Assembly: GCF_030929555.1 (NCBI RefSeq) | Contig: NZ_JAVFVT010000020.1 | Location: 62,001-126,000 of the forward strand | DNA from: Paenibacillus sp. LHD-117 | GTDB lineage: Bacteria > Bacillota > Bacilli > Paenibacillales > Paenibacillaceae | Length of the DNA: 64,000 nucleotides | Reading direction: 5' to 3' | Shown: positions 43,973-51,806 of the stretch, piece by piece | Layout of the letters: every line of letters starts with the position of its first letter | Position numbering within the stretch: the stretch's first letter is position 1 | The notes under the pieces: generated by a model | Told to the model about the DNA's origin: nothing | The model's database searches: none | What the model saw: the letters and a program-made list of their open reading frames with translations, nothing else | Position numbers and translations under genes: made by a program

Positions 43973-45331
43973 TTACTTGCTTCGCACCTCGAATATCGCG
44001 AATTTCAAATAATGGCCTTCCTTCACGCCGAGCAGTTGCGGATGATCCTTGCCCGCCGCTCGCCACTCGATGAGCCTAAGCTGTTTGCCTGCATCAATCG
44101 CCGCTTCGGCAATGGTCTCGAGGAATAGATCGGGCTGCATGTGGTATGAACAGCTTGCCGTCACCAGGTAACCGCCTTCGTTCACCAGCTTAAGGCCTTG
44201 CAGATTAATATCCTTATACCCGCGGCAAGCGCCCGCGACCGCGTTTTTGGTTTTGGCGAAAGCCGGCGGGTCCAAAATGACGACATCCCATGTACGGCCA
44301 GCCCCGTCCAGCTTCTTGGACGTATCCGCGCCCCCTGCCGCCCTAAGCTTCCGCTCGTCGAGTCCTTTGGCTTGCGTCCGCAAATAATCGAAGGCGTCCG
44401 CGACGACGAATTCCACTCGATTCGTGAATCCGTTTCGTTCCACGTTGCGCTTCGCCGTCTCGACGGCATGCTCGGAGACGTCCAGGCATGTCACCTTCTT
44501 GGCGCCATACTTACAGGCATGGAGCGTAAAGCTGCCCGTGTGGGCGAAACATTCCAGCACGGTCGCTCCGTCCCAATAAGGGAACGTGACGACCTTGCCG
44601 TTCGCGTTGAGCGGCACAAGCTTGTCCTGTCCAGCCTCCGGGTCCGGTCCCAGCGCGATGCCGCTGCGGCCTCCCCAACCGGTCATGAGCGGCTCGATCG
44701 ACGCGCGATTCTCGCGCTGGTCGAAGAAATACCCCGTCTTCTGACCTTCCTCGATATCCACTTCCAGCTTGAGGCCGTTCTCTTCGATCTCGACGATCCG
44801 CGGACAATCGCCGTAGAGCACTCCTTTGCGTTCCTCTAATCCTTCCAGCCCCCGAACGCCGACGTCGCTTCGCTCGTAAATGCCGCGGGGAGCGAATACA
44901 TCCACGAGCGCGTTCACGATCGCGTCGCGTCTCGCATCCATGCCAAGCGTCAGCAACTGAATAACCAGGACGCCGCCAAACCGGTCAACAACGAGCCCGG
45001 GCAGGAAGTCCGCTTCCCCGTACACAAGCCTGCAATCTGAACCAGCGACGAAACGTTCGCGATGATCCGCGCACTGACGGAACCGCTCCGCGAAATACGT
45101 CTCGTCCATTTCGATTCCCGGACGGTATGAGACGATCCGCACCGTGATTTGCGACTTCGGATTCCAGTATCCCGTCGCCAAATATTTTCCTTGCGCGGTC
45201 GCGACGTCAACGAGCGACCCGGGTTCCGCTTCCCCTTCCATCCGGTCGATCTCGCTCGCGAACACCCAGGGATGTCCTTGCTCTATTCTTTTTTTACGCG
45301 CTTTTTGCAAAATAACGGTTGCCCTGCTCAC
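43973..45331 (-). CDS. RlmI/RlmK-like class I SAM-dependent rRNA methyltransferase
   Basis: The 452-residue product has an N-terminal PUA domain (KKRIEQGHPWVFASEIDRME), an EEHD-like middle part and a Rossmann methyltransferase: VLECFAHTGSFTLHA (SAM), VVADAFDYL and VILDPPAFAKTK (catalytic loop), with a cysteine in LVTASCSYHM. It should make 5-methylcytosine in 23S rRNA, but the exact target is not evident. Two segments, about residues 220-255 and 330-350, look like insertions relative to shorter relatives. It starts at GTG 45331, ten bases after AGAGAGG. Confidence 0.88.
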   Translation of the reverse strand: MSRATVILQKARKKRIEQGHPWVFASEIDRMEGEAEPGSLVDVATAQGKYLATGYWNPKSQITVRIVSYRPGIEMDETYFAERFRQCADHRERFVAGSDCRLVYGEADFLPGLVVDRFGGVLVIQLLTLGMDARRDAIVNALVDVFAPRGIYERSDVGVRGLEGLEERKGVLYGDCPRIVEIEENGLKLEVDIEEGQKTGYFFDQRENRASIEPLMTGWGGRSGIALGPDPEAGQDKLVPLNANGKVVTFPYWDGATVLECFAHTGSFTLHACKYGAKKVTCLDVSEHAVETAKRNVERNGFTNRVEFVVADAFDYLRTQAKGLDERKLRAAGGADTSKKLDGAGRTWDVVILDPPAFAKTKNAVAGACRGYKDINLQGLKLVNEGGYLVTASCSYHMQPDLFLETIAEAAIDAGKQLRLIEWRAAGKDHPQLLGVKEGHYLKFAIFEVRSK

Positions 45332-45410
45332 GTTTCAACGTCCTCTCTGCCTCTCGCGTCTTGCGATGGCCTGTCATGCTAGTCCCGTCCGAAGCATACA
45401 TATAGTGCGT

Positions 45411-45619
45411 GTTCAAAAAGTCCGGTTTTCAGCACATGAGCTTATGCTTCCGATGCTGCGTTTTTTTCAAAAACGCTGTAGAAGGTTGAAAGAAGCTAGG
45501 AACTGAGGAGCGGAGCGTAGTGTAAGCTACGTGAGCACCGGAGGTTCCGGCTGAATTCAAGATTCGATGTCGAATACGCTTCCTGGTTAGCTTCGTGATC
45601 AAAAGTGGACTTTTTGAAC
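45411..45619 (+). repeat. Intergenic repeat element, copy 2 (MITE-like, perfect 13-base terminal inverted repeats)
   Basis: The block is bounded by GTTCAAAAAGTCC (45411-45423) and GGACTTTTTGAAC (45607-45619), a perfect 13-base inverted repeat, and has no reading frame. It is an inverted copy of the block at 31395-31560 with about 40 extra internal bases, including a GCGTTTTTTTCAAAAACGC hairpin. The CGTAG...CTACG hairpin is present in both copies. It fills most of the 331-base gap between the divergent methyltransferase and transporter genes; the remaining bases show no other feature except the transporter ribosome site. Confidence 0.88.
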
Positions 45620-45662
45620 ATCCTCATATAGCTACGAATGAGTGTAAACAAAGGAGATTATT

Positions 45663-46634
45663 ATGATCCAATCGATTGTTCTGCCCGTACTGATCGGTTT
45701 CTGCGTCTTCCTTTGCGGAATGAAGCTGATGGAGCTGGCCCTGCACCGGATGGCGGGGCCTTACTTATCCGCGATGCTACATAAATCGACGGCCACCCCG
45801 CTGCGCGGAATGGCCGTCGGAACGGCAACGACCGCCGTACTCCAGAGCAGCACCGCCGTTACCGTCATATCCATAGGATTCGTAAACGCCGGCCTGATCT
45901 CGTTTCCCCGAACGCTAGGCATCATTCTTGGTACCAATATCGGTACATGCCTGACGACCGAGCTCATCGGATTAAATATCGGCCACGCCGCCGTTCCGAT
46001 GCTCGTCGCCTCGATGCTGGCCTGGCTGCTCACCGCCCTGCTCGGCGAAGTCCGTTTGCTCCCCCGTCTTGGCAGGGCAGCTTGGCTGGAGCCTGTCCGC
46101 TCGATCTCCGTTGCGGTATGCGGATTCGGGCTTGTGCTCGCTGGATTGACGATGATGCAGTCCATCGGTCCCTATTTGCAGTCCAGCGGCCTGTTCGACT
46201 GGTTTCTGGAACACGCGCGGTCCAGCCTATGGTGGGGACTAATCGCCGGGGCCGCCTTGACGGCCGCCGTGCATAGCGGCGCTGCCGTCATCGGCATGGT
46301 GATGGGCTTCGTTACGATCGGCGCCATGCCTCCGGAGATCGGCGTTTCGATCGTTGTCGGCGCCAACGTCGGCACTTGCGTGACCGCGCTGCTCGCTTCG
46401 ATCGGCGGAACTCGCGGCGGCCAATTTGTCGCGCTCGCCCACATATCCCTAAACGTCGGCGGCGCGCTCCTCTTCCTGCCGCTGATCGGCGAACTGACAG
46501 CCGTTACCGGCTGGCTGGCCCATTCCGCCTCGTCGCAGATCGCGCATGCGCAGACGATTTTCAATATCGTTTGTTCGCTGATCGCGCTCCCGCTCTGCTA
46601 CGCCAAGTTTTGGCGCAGGTTCGATCGCGCTTAA
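45663..46634 (+). CDS. yqeW: Na/Pi cotransporter family protein (YqeW-like)
   Basis: The 323-residue membrane protein has eight or so helices arranged as two inverted PNaS repeats: VGTATTAVLQSSTAVTVISI with LGTNIGTCLT, and AGAALTAAVHSGAAVIGMVM with VGANVGTCVT. The QSSTA and HSGAA motifs form the phosphate/sodium site of NptA/SLC34 transporters. It has no PhoU-like tail, as in Bacillus YqeW, whose gene is also near mtaB. It starts at ATG 45663 behind AAAGGAG, only 44 bases after the repeat element, so its promoter may lie within or beside that element. Confidence 0.9.
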   Translation: MIQSIVLPVLIGFCVFLCGMKLMELALHRMAGPYLSAMLHKSTATPLRGMAVGTATTAVLQSSTAVTVISIGFVNAGLISFPRTLGIILGTNIGTCLTTELIGLNIGHAAVPMLVASMLAWLLTALLGEVRLLPRLGRAAWLEPVRSISVAVCGFGLVLAGLTMMQSIGPYLQSSGLFDWFLEHARSSLWWGLIAGAALTAAVHSGAAVIGMVMGFVTIGAMPPEIGVSIVVGANVGTCVTALLASIGGTRGGQFVALAHISLNVGGALLFLPLIGELTAVTGWLAHSASSQIAHAQTIFNIVCSLIALPLCYAKFWRRFDRA

Positions 46635-46663
46635 GCCGGCTTCGATCAAACGGCAAGCTCGCG

Positions 46664-47095
46664 TTAGGTCACCTGTAATCCAAGCAACTGCAGCGCTCCC
46701 GCCACGATGCGGTGATTGTTGTCATAACCGGATTGCTTCTGCTTCCGCCAAGCTTCGAGCGGTTCGAACCAGTCGACGCCGCGAATTTCTTCGACTTGCG
46801 CCTGATGTGTGCCTCCGACCGCCTTTACGAGATAATAGTGCACTTCCTTGTTGACGGTGCCGAATTGCGCATGTTCGTACTGATACTTGATCTGGTCGAT
46901 GGGCGCGACGATCTCGCCGCTCAGCCCCGTTTCCTCCCGAATTTCCCTAAGCGCCGTCTGCTCGACCGTCTCCCCTGCCTCCATCTTGCCTTTCGGCAGC
47001 GACACCTTGCCGTAGCGGTCTTGGATGAGCTGGACTTGCAGCTGTCCGGACTCGTTGTGGCGGAACACGACGCCGCCCGCAGATATTTCCTTCAT
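46664..47095 (-). CDS. Nudix hydrolase
   Basis: The 143-residue protein has a complete Nudix box (GKMEAGETVEQTALREIREE then TGL), preceded by SAGGVVFRH and KVSLPKGK. It hydrolyses a nucleoside diphosphate linked to some moiety; the box with an N-terminal GGVVF is seen in Ap4A-type and general MutT-like members, but the substrate cannot be told. The ATG at 47095 follows GGGGGAAGG. Convergent with yqeW, with 29 bases between and no evident terminator. Confidence 0.9.
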   Translation of the reverse strand: MKEISAGGVVFRHNESGQLQVQLIQDRYGKVSLPKGKMEAGETVEQTALREIREETGLSGEIVAPIDQIKYQYEHAQFGTVNKEVHYYLVKAVGGTHQAQVEEIRGVDWFEPLEAWRKQKQSGYDNNHRIVAGALQLLGLQVT

Positions 47096-47225
47096 GTTCC
47101 TTCCCCCTAGCAACCTTTACCGATTAGTATATGCAGCAAAGGATTCCTTCATCTTTGCCCATGTGGAATCGAGAAAGAATGGGAATCCCGCGTTTGCTTC
47201 TTCATGCGATGAGCAAGCAGGCGAA

Positions 47226-48629
47226 TTAAGCCCGCATCGCTTCCGGACGTTCGTAGCGGTACTCGTGGATGTCGAGCTCCGCCTGCGTCTGACCGCGATC
47301 GGCGCGCGAATCTTCCATTACGCGCACGAGCTGGCCGCGGCATTCGTTCACGCCCGCTTCCGTGATCTTCACCCGGCAGAGCTGGCCGATCAGCTCCTCG
47401 GAGCCCTCGAACACCACTTGGATGTAGTTATCGGTGTAGCCCATGACAAATCCGGTGCCGGGCGCGCCCTTGTAATCACGTTCCGGAATGACGTCAAGCA
47501 CGGCTCCGATGTATCGCTCCGCGTATTGCAGCTGCATTTTCTCGGACAAATCGATCAGCTTATGAACGCGCTCGTTTTTCAACTCTTCGTCCACCTGATC
47601 TTCCATTCTGGCCGCCGGCGTGCCGGTACGCTTCGAATAAGGGAAGACGTGCATCTCGGCGAAGCCGAGCTCTTCCATGAACCGGAATCCGCTCTCGAAC
47701 ATTTCGTCCGTCTCCCCGGGGAAGCCGACAATAACGTCCGTCGTAATCGCGACGCCTGGCATCGCTTCCTGAAGCCGCTTGATCTTCGCGGCGAATTGCT
47801 CGGTCGTATATTTGCGGCGCATGCGCTTCAGGACGGAATCCTCGCCTGCTTGCAGCGGGATGTGCAAATGCCGGCACATCTTGCTCGAACGGTTCAGCAC
47901 GTCGATCATGGCATCGTCGATTTGGCTCGCTTCGATCGAGCTGATCCGAATCCGTTCCAGCCCTTCAACCTTGTCCAAATCCCAGAGCAAGCTAGTCAGA
48001 TTGTAATTTTCCATGTCGTCGCCGTAGCCGCCCGTATGAATGCCTGTCAGGACGATTTCCTTATAACCCGAGGCGACCAGCGCCTTCGCTTGCTCCAGCA
48101 CGCTTTGCGGTTCGCGGCTCCGTGACAGGCCGCGCGACCAAGGGATGATGCAGAAGGTGCAGAAGTTGTTGCAGCCCTCTTGAATTTTCAGGAACGCGCG
48201 CGTGCGCTCCGCGAAGTCCGGAACGTCCAGCTCTTCGAAATTGCGCGTCTTCATAATATTGCGCACCGCGTTGACCGGCCTGCGGTCCGCGTGAATTTGG
48301 TTTACGAACGTCATGATCTTGTCGCGGTCCTGCGTGCCGATGACGAGATCGACGCCTTCGATGGCCATGATTTCCGCGGGAGACGTCTGCGCGTAACAGC
48401 CCGTTACGGCAATGATCGCGTCAGGATTGCGCCGTACGGCACGGCGAATGATCTGGCGGCTTTTTTTGTCGCCGGTATTCGTCACCGTGCAGGTGTTGAT
48501 CAAATAAACGTCTGCCGTCGATTCGAAATCAACCTGCTCGTATCCCTCGTTCTTGAACAGCTGCCAGATCGCTTCCGTATCGTAGAAGTTTACTTTGCAG
48601 CCAAGTGTATAAAAGGCGACCGTAGGCAT
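47226..48629 (-). CDS. mtaB: tRNA (N(6)-L-threonylcarbamoyladenosine(37)-C(2))-methylthiotransferase MtaB
   Basis: MtaB converts t6A37 to ms2t6A37 in ANN-decoding tRNAs. The 467-residue radical-SAM enzyme has the N-terminal UPF0004 domain with its three cluster cysteines (TLGCKVN, LINTCTVTN, VTGCYAQ), the radical-SAM motif CNNFCTFC and a C-terminal TRAM domain. Two ATGs compete; GGGAGGAG is about seven bases from ATG 48629 and one from 48635, so 48629 is used. It directly follows rsmE. Confidence 0.95.
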   Translation of the reverse strand: MPTVAFYTLGCKVNFYDTEAIWQLFKNEGYEQVDFESTADVYLINTCTVTNTGDKKSRQIIRRAVRRNPDAIIAVTGCYAQTSPAEIMAIEGVDLVIGTQDRDKIMTFVNQIHADRRPVNAVRNIMKTRNFEELDVPDFAERTRAFLKIQEGCNNFCTFCIIPWSRGLSRSREPQSVLEQAKALVASGYKEIVLTGIHTGGYGDDMENYNLTSLLWDLDKVEGLERIRISSIEASQIDDAMIDVLNRSSKMCRHLHIPLQAGEDSVLKRMRRKYTTEQFAAKIKRLQEAMPGVAITTDVIVGFPGETDEMFESGFRFMEELGFAEMHVFPYSKRTGTPAARMEDQVDEELKNERVHKLIDLSEKMQLQYAERYIGAVLDVIPERDYKGAPGTGFVMGYTDNYIQVVFEGSEELIGQLCRVKITEAGVNECRGQLVRVMEDSRADRGQTQAELDIHEYRYERPEAMRA

Positions 48630-48631
48630 GG

Positions 48632-49420
48632 TCATTCTCCTCCCATTTCTCCAGCTTCGTATAAGACGCAGGTTAATCCGACGATTCCCGCGGTTTCCGT
48701 TCTCAAAATGCGCTTGCCGAGGCCTGCGACGACCGCTCCTGCCGCATCCGCCTCCGCCGCTTCGCGATCCGTGAACCCGCCCTCGGGTCCGACGATGATC
48801 AAGACAGACGGCGTCCTGCCCTCTTCCAAGGAAAGAAGCTTACCTTCGCGGAACTTTCTTAATGCCGCGCCGATCCCGACGCCTTGCGCCGCATCGCCTT
48901 CCCGCTCGTAACAGAAGACGGCCAGATCGTAGTCCGGAATCGTCGCGAGCAGCTCCTTCCAGCTTCGGACGGGTCCGATGGCCGGAATCCGATGGCGATG
49001 CGATTGCTCCGCGGCTTCCTTCGCGATTTTGCCCCAGCGCTCGAGGCGCTTCGATTCCTTCTTCGCGTCGTATTGGACGACGATCCGCTCAGACTCGAAC
49101 GGCAGGAACTCAGCCGCACCGATCTCTGTCCCCTTCTGGATGACGAGCTCCATCTTGTCGCCTTTCGGCAGACCTTGCGCGATCGAAACCGACCAAGCGG
49201 GCTCGCTGTCCTGCGGGAGCTTCTCCAGAATGTCGGCTTTCATCGCCTGCGGGATAAGCTCCGTAACGGAAGCCAGCACCGTACGCGACTCGCCGTCGCT
49301 CACGATGATTTTATCGCCGGGCTTCATGCGCATGACCCGCAAAGCATGATGGGCATCCTCGCCCGTTATCGTAACGGCGCCGCCGCGAAATTGCTCCGGC
49401 GCCACAAAATATCGCTGCAT
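48632..49420 (-). CDS. rsmE: 16S rRNA (uracil(1498)-N(3))-methyltransferase RsmE
   Basis: RsmE methylates U1498 in the decoding region of 16S rRNA. The 262-residue SPOUT enzyme has the N-terminal PUA-like part (YFVAPEQFRGGAVTITGEDA) and the knotted C-terminal core with IIVGPEGGFTDREAAEA and LGKRILRTETAGIVGL. It lies between prmA/site-2 protease and mtaB, matching the Bacillus block dnaJ-prmA-rsmE-mtaB apart from the inserted protease gene. Confidence 0.95.
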   Translation of the reverse strand: MQRYFVAPEQFRGGAVTITGEDAHHALRVMRMKPGDKIIVSDGESRTVLASVTELIPQAMKADILEKLPQDSEPAWSVSIAQGLPKGDKMELVIQKGTEIGAAEFLPFESERIVVQYDAKKESKRLERWGKIAKEAAEQSHRHRIPAIGPVRSWKELLATIPDYDLAVFCYEREGDAAQGVGIGAALRKFREGKLLSLEEGRTPSVLIIVGPEGGFTDREAAEADAAGAVVAGLGKRILRTETAGIVGLTCVLYEAGEMGGE

Positions 49421-49488
49421 GTTGACTTAACCACCCTACTTTGAAATTCCATCCTTCATCATAGCATGTTTGACCGATAAAAATCTAA

Positions 49489-50160
49489 TCATAGCAGTCG
49501 CATCGCGAAGGCAAATATTTCATTCGCGAGAGAGCTGCCGAGTCCGAGAATCGGATCAAGCGTATACCGGCGAAGCGGCGGGATAAAGACGAACAACAAA
49601 AAGATGAGCATCCCCCACTGCACATTCTGCTCCATCTTATAACGAATGCGCAGCGGCATCAGCTCGGCGACGATCCGGTAACCGTCGAGCGGCGGAAGCG
49701 GAATCAGGTTAAAGACGAACAGCAAGAAATTATAAGAGATCAAATAAGTCATAAATTTGTCGATCGCCGACACGACACCGAAGGAGGCTTGGTCGAGCCA
49801 TCCCGTCACCGGCAATAACACGTAAATAAAAATCGCGACGATGCCGAGCAGCAAATTGCTAAGCGGTCCGACCGCCGACACGACGATGCTCATCGTACGG
49901 GGCTTGCGGAATCGGCTGGCCCTGACCGGAACGGGTTTGGCCCAGCCGAAACCCGCGATCAGAATCAGGATGAATCCTAGCAAATCCAAGTGCGCGACGG
50001 GATTAAGCGTCACCCTGCCTTCCTTGTACGCCGTATCGTCGCCGAATTTATAGGCGCTGTACGCATGGGCGAACTCGTGAATCGTGAAGCTTAGAATTAA
50101 AGCCAATACGATAAATGGCAAATCCTCGAGCGGAAACCGGAAAAAGTCCTGGAACTCCAT
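49489..50160 (-). CDS. Site-2 protease family intramembrane metallopeptidase
   Basis: The 223-residue membrane protein has the zinc motif HEFAH in its first helix (LALILSFTIHEFAHAYSAYK) and the second active-site motif NLIPLPPLDG, with about six helices. This is the compact S2P class (like YwhC), which cleaves within the membrane; the substrate is unknown. Its ATG directly abuts the prmA stop (TAGATG), so it is translated with prmA. In B. subtilis no such gene lies at this site. Confidence 0.9.
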   Translation of the reverse strand: MEFQDFFRFPLEDLPFIVLALILSFTIHEFAHAYSAYKFGDDTAYKEGRVTLNPVAHLDLLGFILILIAGFGWAKPVPVRASRFRKPRTMSIVVSAVGPLSNLLLGIVAIFIYVLLPVTGWLDQASFGVVSAIDKFMTYLISYNFLLFVFNLIPLPPLDGYRIVAELMPLRIRYKMEQNVQWGMLIFLLFVFIPPLRRYTLDPILGLGSSLANEIFAFAMRLL

Positions 50161-51150
50161 CTAGCCCACCTGCGGCTTACGCGCCACGTACGCGATCCAG
50201 TCTTCATCGCGTCTCTTCTCGACGATATGGAAGCCCGAAGCCTTGAGCCCTTCTTCCACTTCGTTTTCTTTGTTCTTGTAAACGCCGGAAGCGATGTACG
50301 TGCCACCCGGCTTAAGCGCTTCGTAGACATCGTCGATGAACAACAAAATAATCTCGGCCAAAATGTTGGCGACGACCAGGTCGACGGGTACGGTCACGCG
50401 GAGAGCCGAAGGAACGCCTGCGCCTCCGTCGCTTTCACGCAAAACGCCGAGCAGATCGCTCAGACGAACTTCCACTTGCTCGGACAAACCGTTCAGGCGC
50501 ACGTTCTCCGTCGCGCTTGATACGGCTATAGGATCTAAGTCGAGCGCAAGGACGCTCTTCGCGCCGAGCCGGCATGCGCCGATCGCGAGAATGCCCGATC
50601 CCGTGCCGACATCGATCATTTCTTCTCCGCCTCGTACGACGGATTCGAGTGTCTGCAAGCAAAGCGCCGTTGTCGGGTGCGTGCCCGTGCCGAACGCCAT
50701 ACCGGGATCTAGCTCGATGATCCGCTCGCCTTCGCCCGGCGCGTAATCTTCCCAAGTCGGTTTAATCGTCAAGCTGTCAGATACGCGAATCGGCTTAAAA
50801 TATTGTTTCCATGCCGTTGACCAATCTTCGTCATCCACTTCTTTCGCGGAATAGGACACTTCGCCCGTATCGATATCGAAGCTTCTCAGCTCTTCGACGC
50901 GCGGCTTCAGCTCCTCGATCAGAACAGACAAATCCGTGCCTTCGGCAAAATAACCTTTGATGATTGCTTGCCCTTCCGGAATATCGTTAAGCGGCAGCTC
51001 GTACCACTGTCCGAGCGAGGTGTCCCGCGGTTTATTCAGCGTGCCCGATTCTTCGATCGAAACGCCGCCCGCGCCAAGCTCGTGCAGGAAATTGCTAATC
51101 ATCTCCGTCGCTTCTTCGGTCGTGGAAATCGTCAGTTCATGCCATTTCAT
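50161..51150 (-). CDS. prmA: 50S ribosomal protein L11 methyltransferase PrmA
   Basis: PrmA trimethylates ribosomal protein L11. The 329-residue product has the substrate-recognition domain (MKWHELTISTTEEATEMISN) and a SAM-binding domain with MIDVGTGSGILAIGA, LDLDPIAVSSATENV and VANILAEIILLF. It starts at ATG 51150 behind GGGAGG. A strong terminator of the preceding gene lies between, so prmA may have its own promoter, which I could not identify. Confidence 0.95.
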   Translation of the reverse strand: MKWHELTISTTEEATEMISNFLHELGAGGVSIEESGTLNKPRDTSLGQWYELPLNDIPEGQAIIKGYFAEGTDLSVLIEELKPRVEELRSFDIDTGEVSYSAKEVDDEDWSTAWKQYFKPIRVSDSLTIKPTWEDYAPGEGERIIELDPGMAFGTGTHPTTALCLQTLESVVRGGEEMIDVGTGSGILAIGACRLGAKSVLALDLDPIAVSSATENVRLNGLSEQVEVRLSDLLGVLRESDGGAGVPSALRVTVPVDLVVANILAEIILLFIDDVYEALKPGGTYIASGVYKNKENEVEEGLKASGFHIVEKRRDEDWIAYVARKPQVG

Positions 51151-51213
51151 ATGTATTGCCTCCCAGTATCATAAAAACCTACCCTCTATTGTACAACAGA
51201 CCCCGCTTCAGCA

Positions 51214-51253
51214 CAAAAAAACAGCGCAATTTCCGTCCCCGGAAATCGCGCTG
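51214..51253 (-). terminator. Terminator after the 67-residue gene
   Basis: CAGCGCGATTTCCG and CGGAAATTGCGCTG (51253-51240 with 51235-51222) form a 14-pair stem with one G-U pair and a four-base loop, followed by seven T on the minus strand. Confidence 0.92.
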
Positions 51254-51268
51254 CCCGTCACCGCTTAT

Positions 51269-51472
51269 TCACATGCTCGAATCGACGTTTCCGCCGATCT
51301 GGCGAATGAGATGCACCGCGCGGTCCGCGACGGATTCATCCACCGTCGCGGTCAGCATGCCGCCTTCGTGGTAGCCACCCACTTCGACCACGCGCAGCGC
51401 TTGCAGCTTATGCACGGCCTCCTGCGCTTCGAGCTCGCTTCCGAACGACGCTTGAATTTCGATCGTGCTCAT
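51269..51472 (-). CDS. Small conserved-looking protein of unknown function (67 residues)
   Basis: The product, which starts MSTIEIQASFGSELEAQEAV, has an alternating beta-alpha-beta pattern (IEIQASF, then AQEAVHKLQAL, then GGMLTATVDE and AVHLIRQIGG), like a small ferredoxin-type or general-stress (YflT-like) fold. No catalytic residues are obvious. The ribosome site ahead of ATG 51472 is weak (GGGGCTGAAGCG). It lies 27 bases after the YfhD-like gene and ends at a strong terminator, so the pair may be an appended unit of the dnaJ transcript. Confidence 0.6.
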   Translation of the reverse strand: MSTIEIQASFGSELEAQEAVHKLQALRVVEVGGYHEGGMLTATVDESVADRAVHLIRQIGGNVDSSM

Positions 51473-51499
51473 CGCTTCAGCCCCGCAAGCGCCCGGGCA

Positions 51500-51676
51500 T
51501 CATTCGTTCTCCATGCGCTCGTCCGCGGCTGCTGCCCGCTGCTGCGCTTTGCGGTCGGCTTCGTCCGCCAGCTCTTCCGAAAACTCCACGTCTTCGCTTT
51601 TGCCGATCGGCAAATCGCCGAAGTTCACCTTCTCCATGTTGTTCTCGTATTCGCCCAATTCGTTGTTTGCGGTCAT
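51500..51676 (-). CDS. YfhD family protein
   Basis: This 58-residue acidic protein ends with a segment (DVEFSEELADEADRKAQQRA, then AAADERM) typical of the YfhD family, small proteins of unknown function in spore formers. The ATG at 51676 follows AGGAGG; the longer upstream frame overlaps the dnaJ terminator region and is rejected. It sits between dnaJ and prmA, where B. subtilis has no gene. Confidence 0.72.
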   Translation of the reverse strand: MTANNELGEYENNMEKVNFGDLPIGKSEDVEFSEELADEADRKAQQRAAAADERMENE

Positions 51677-51773
51677 GTTTTTGCCTCCTAGTCTTCGGCA
51701 ACCCGGTTGCCCGATTTTGAACAGCAATAGAGTGCGCCGAAGCCATTCAGAATATGCATCGGCTTCGGAAACC

Positions 51774-51806
51774 AAAAAAAATTCCGCGGATTATTCTCCG
51801 CGGAAT
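51774..51806 (-). terminator. Terminator of the hrcA-grpE-dnaK-dnaJ operon
   Basis: ATTCCGCGGA (51806-51797) and TCCGCGGAAT (51790-51781) form a perfect ten-pair stem with eight T after it on the minus strand. The dnaJ stop codon (TAA, 51793-51791) lies in the six-base loop, so the last codons of dnaJ form the 5' arm. Confidence 0.92.
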
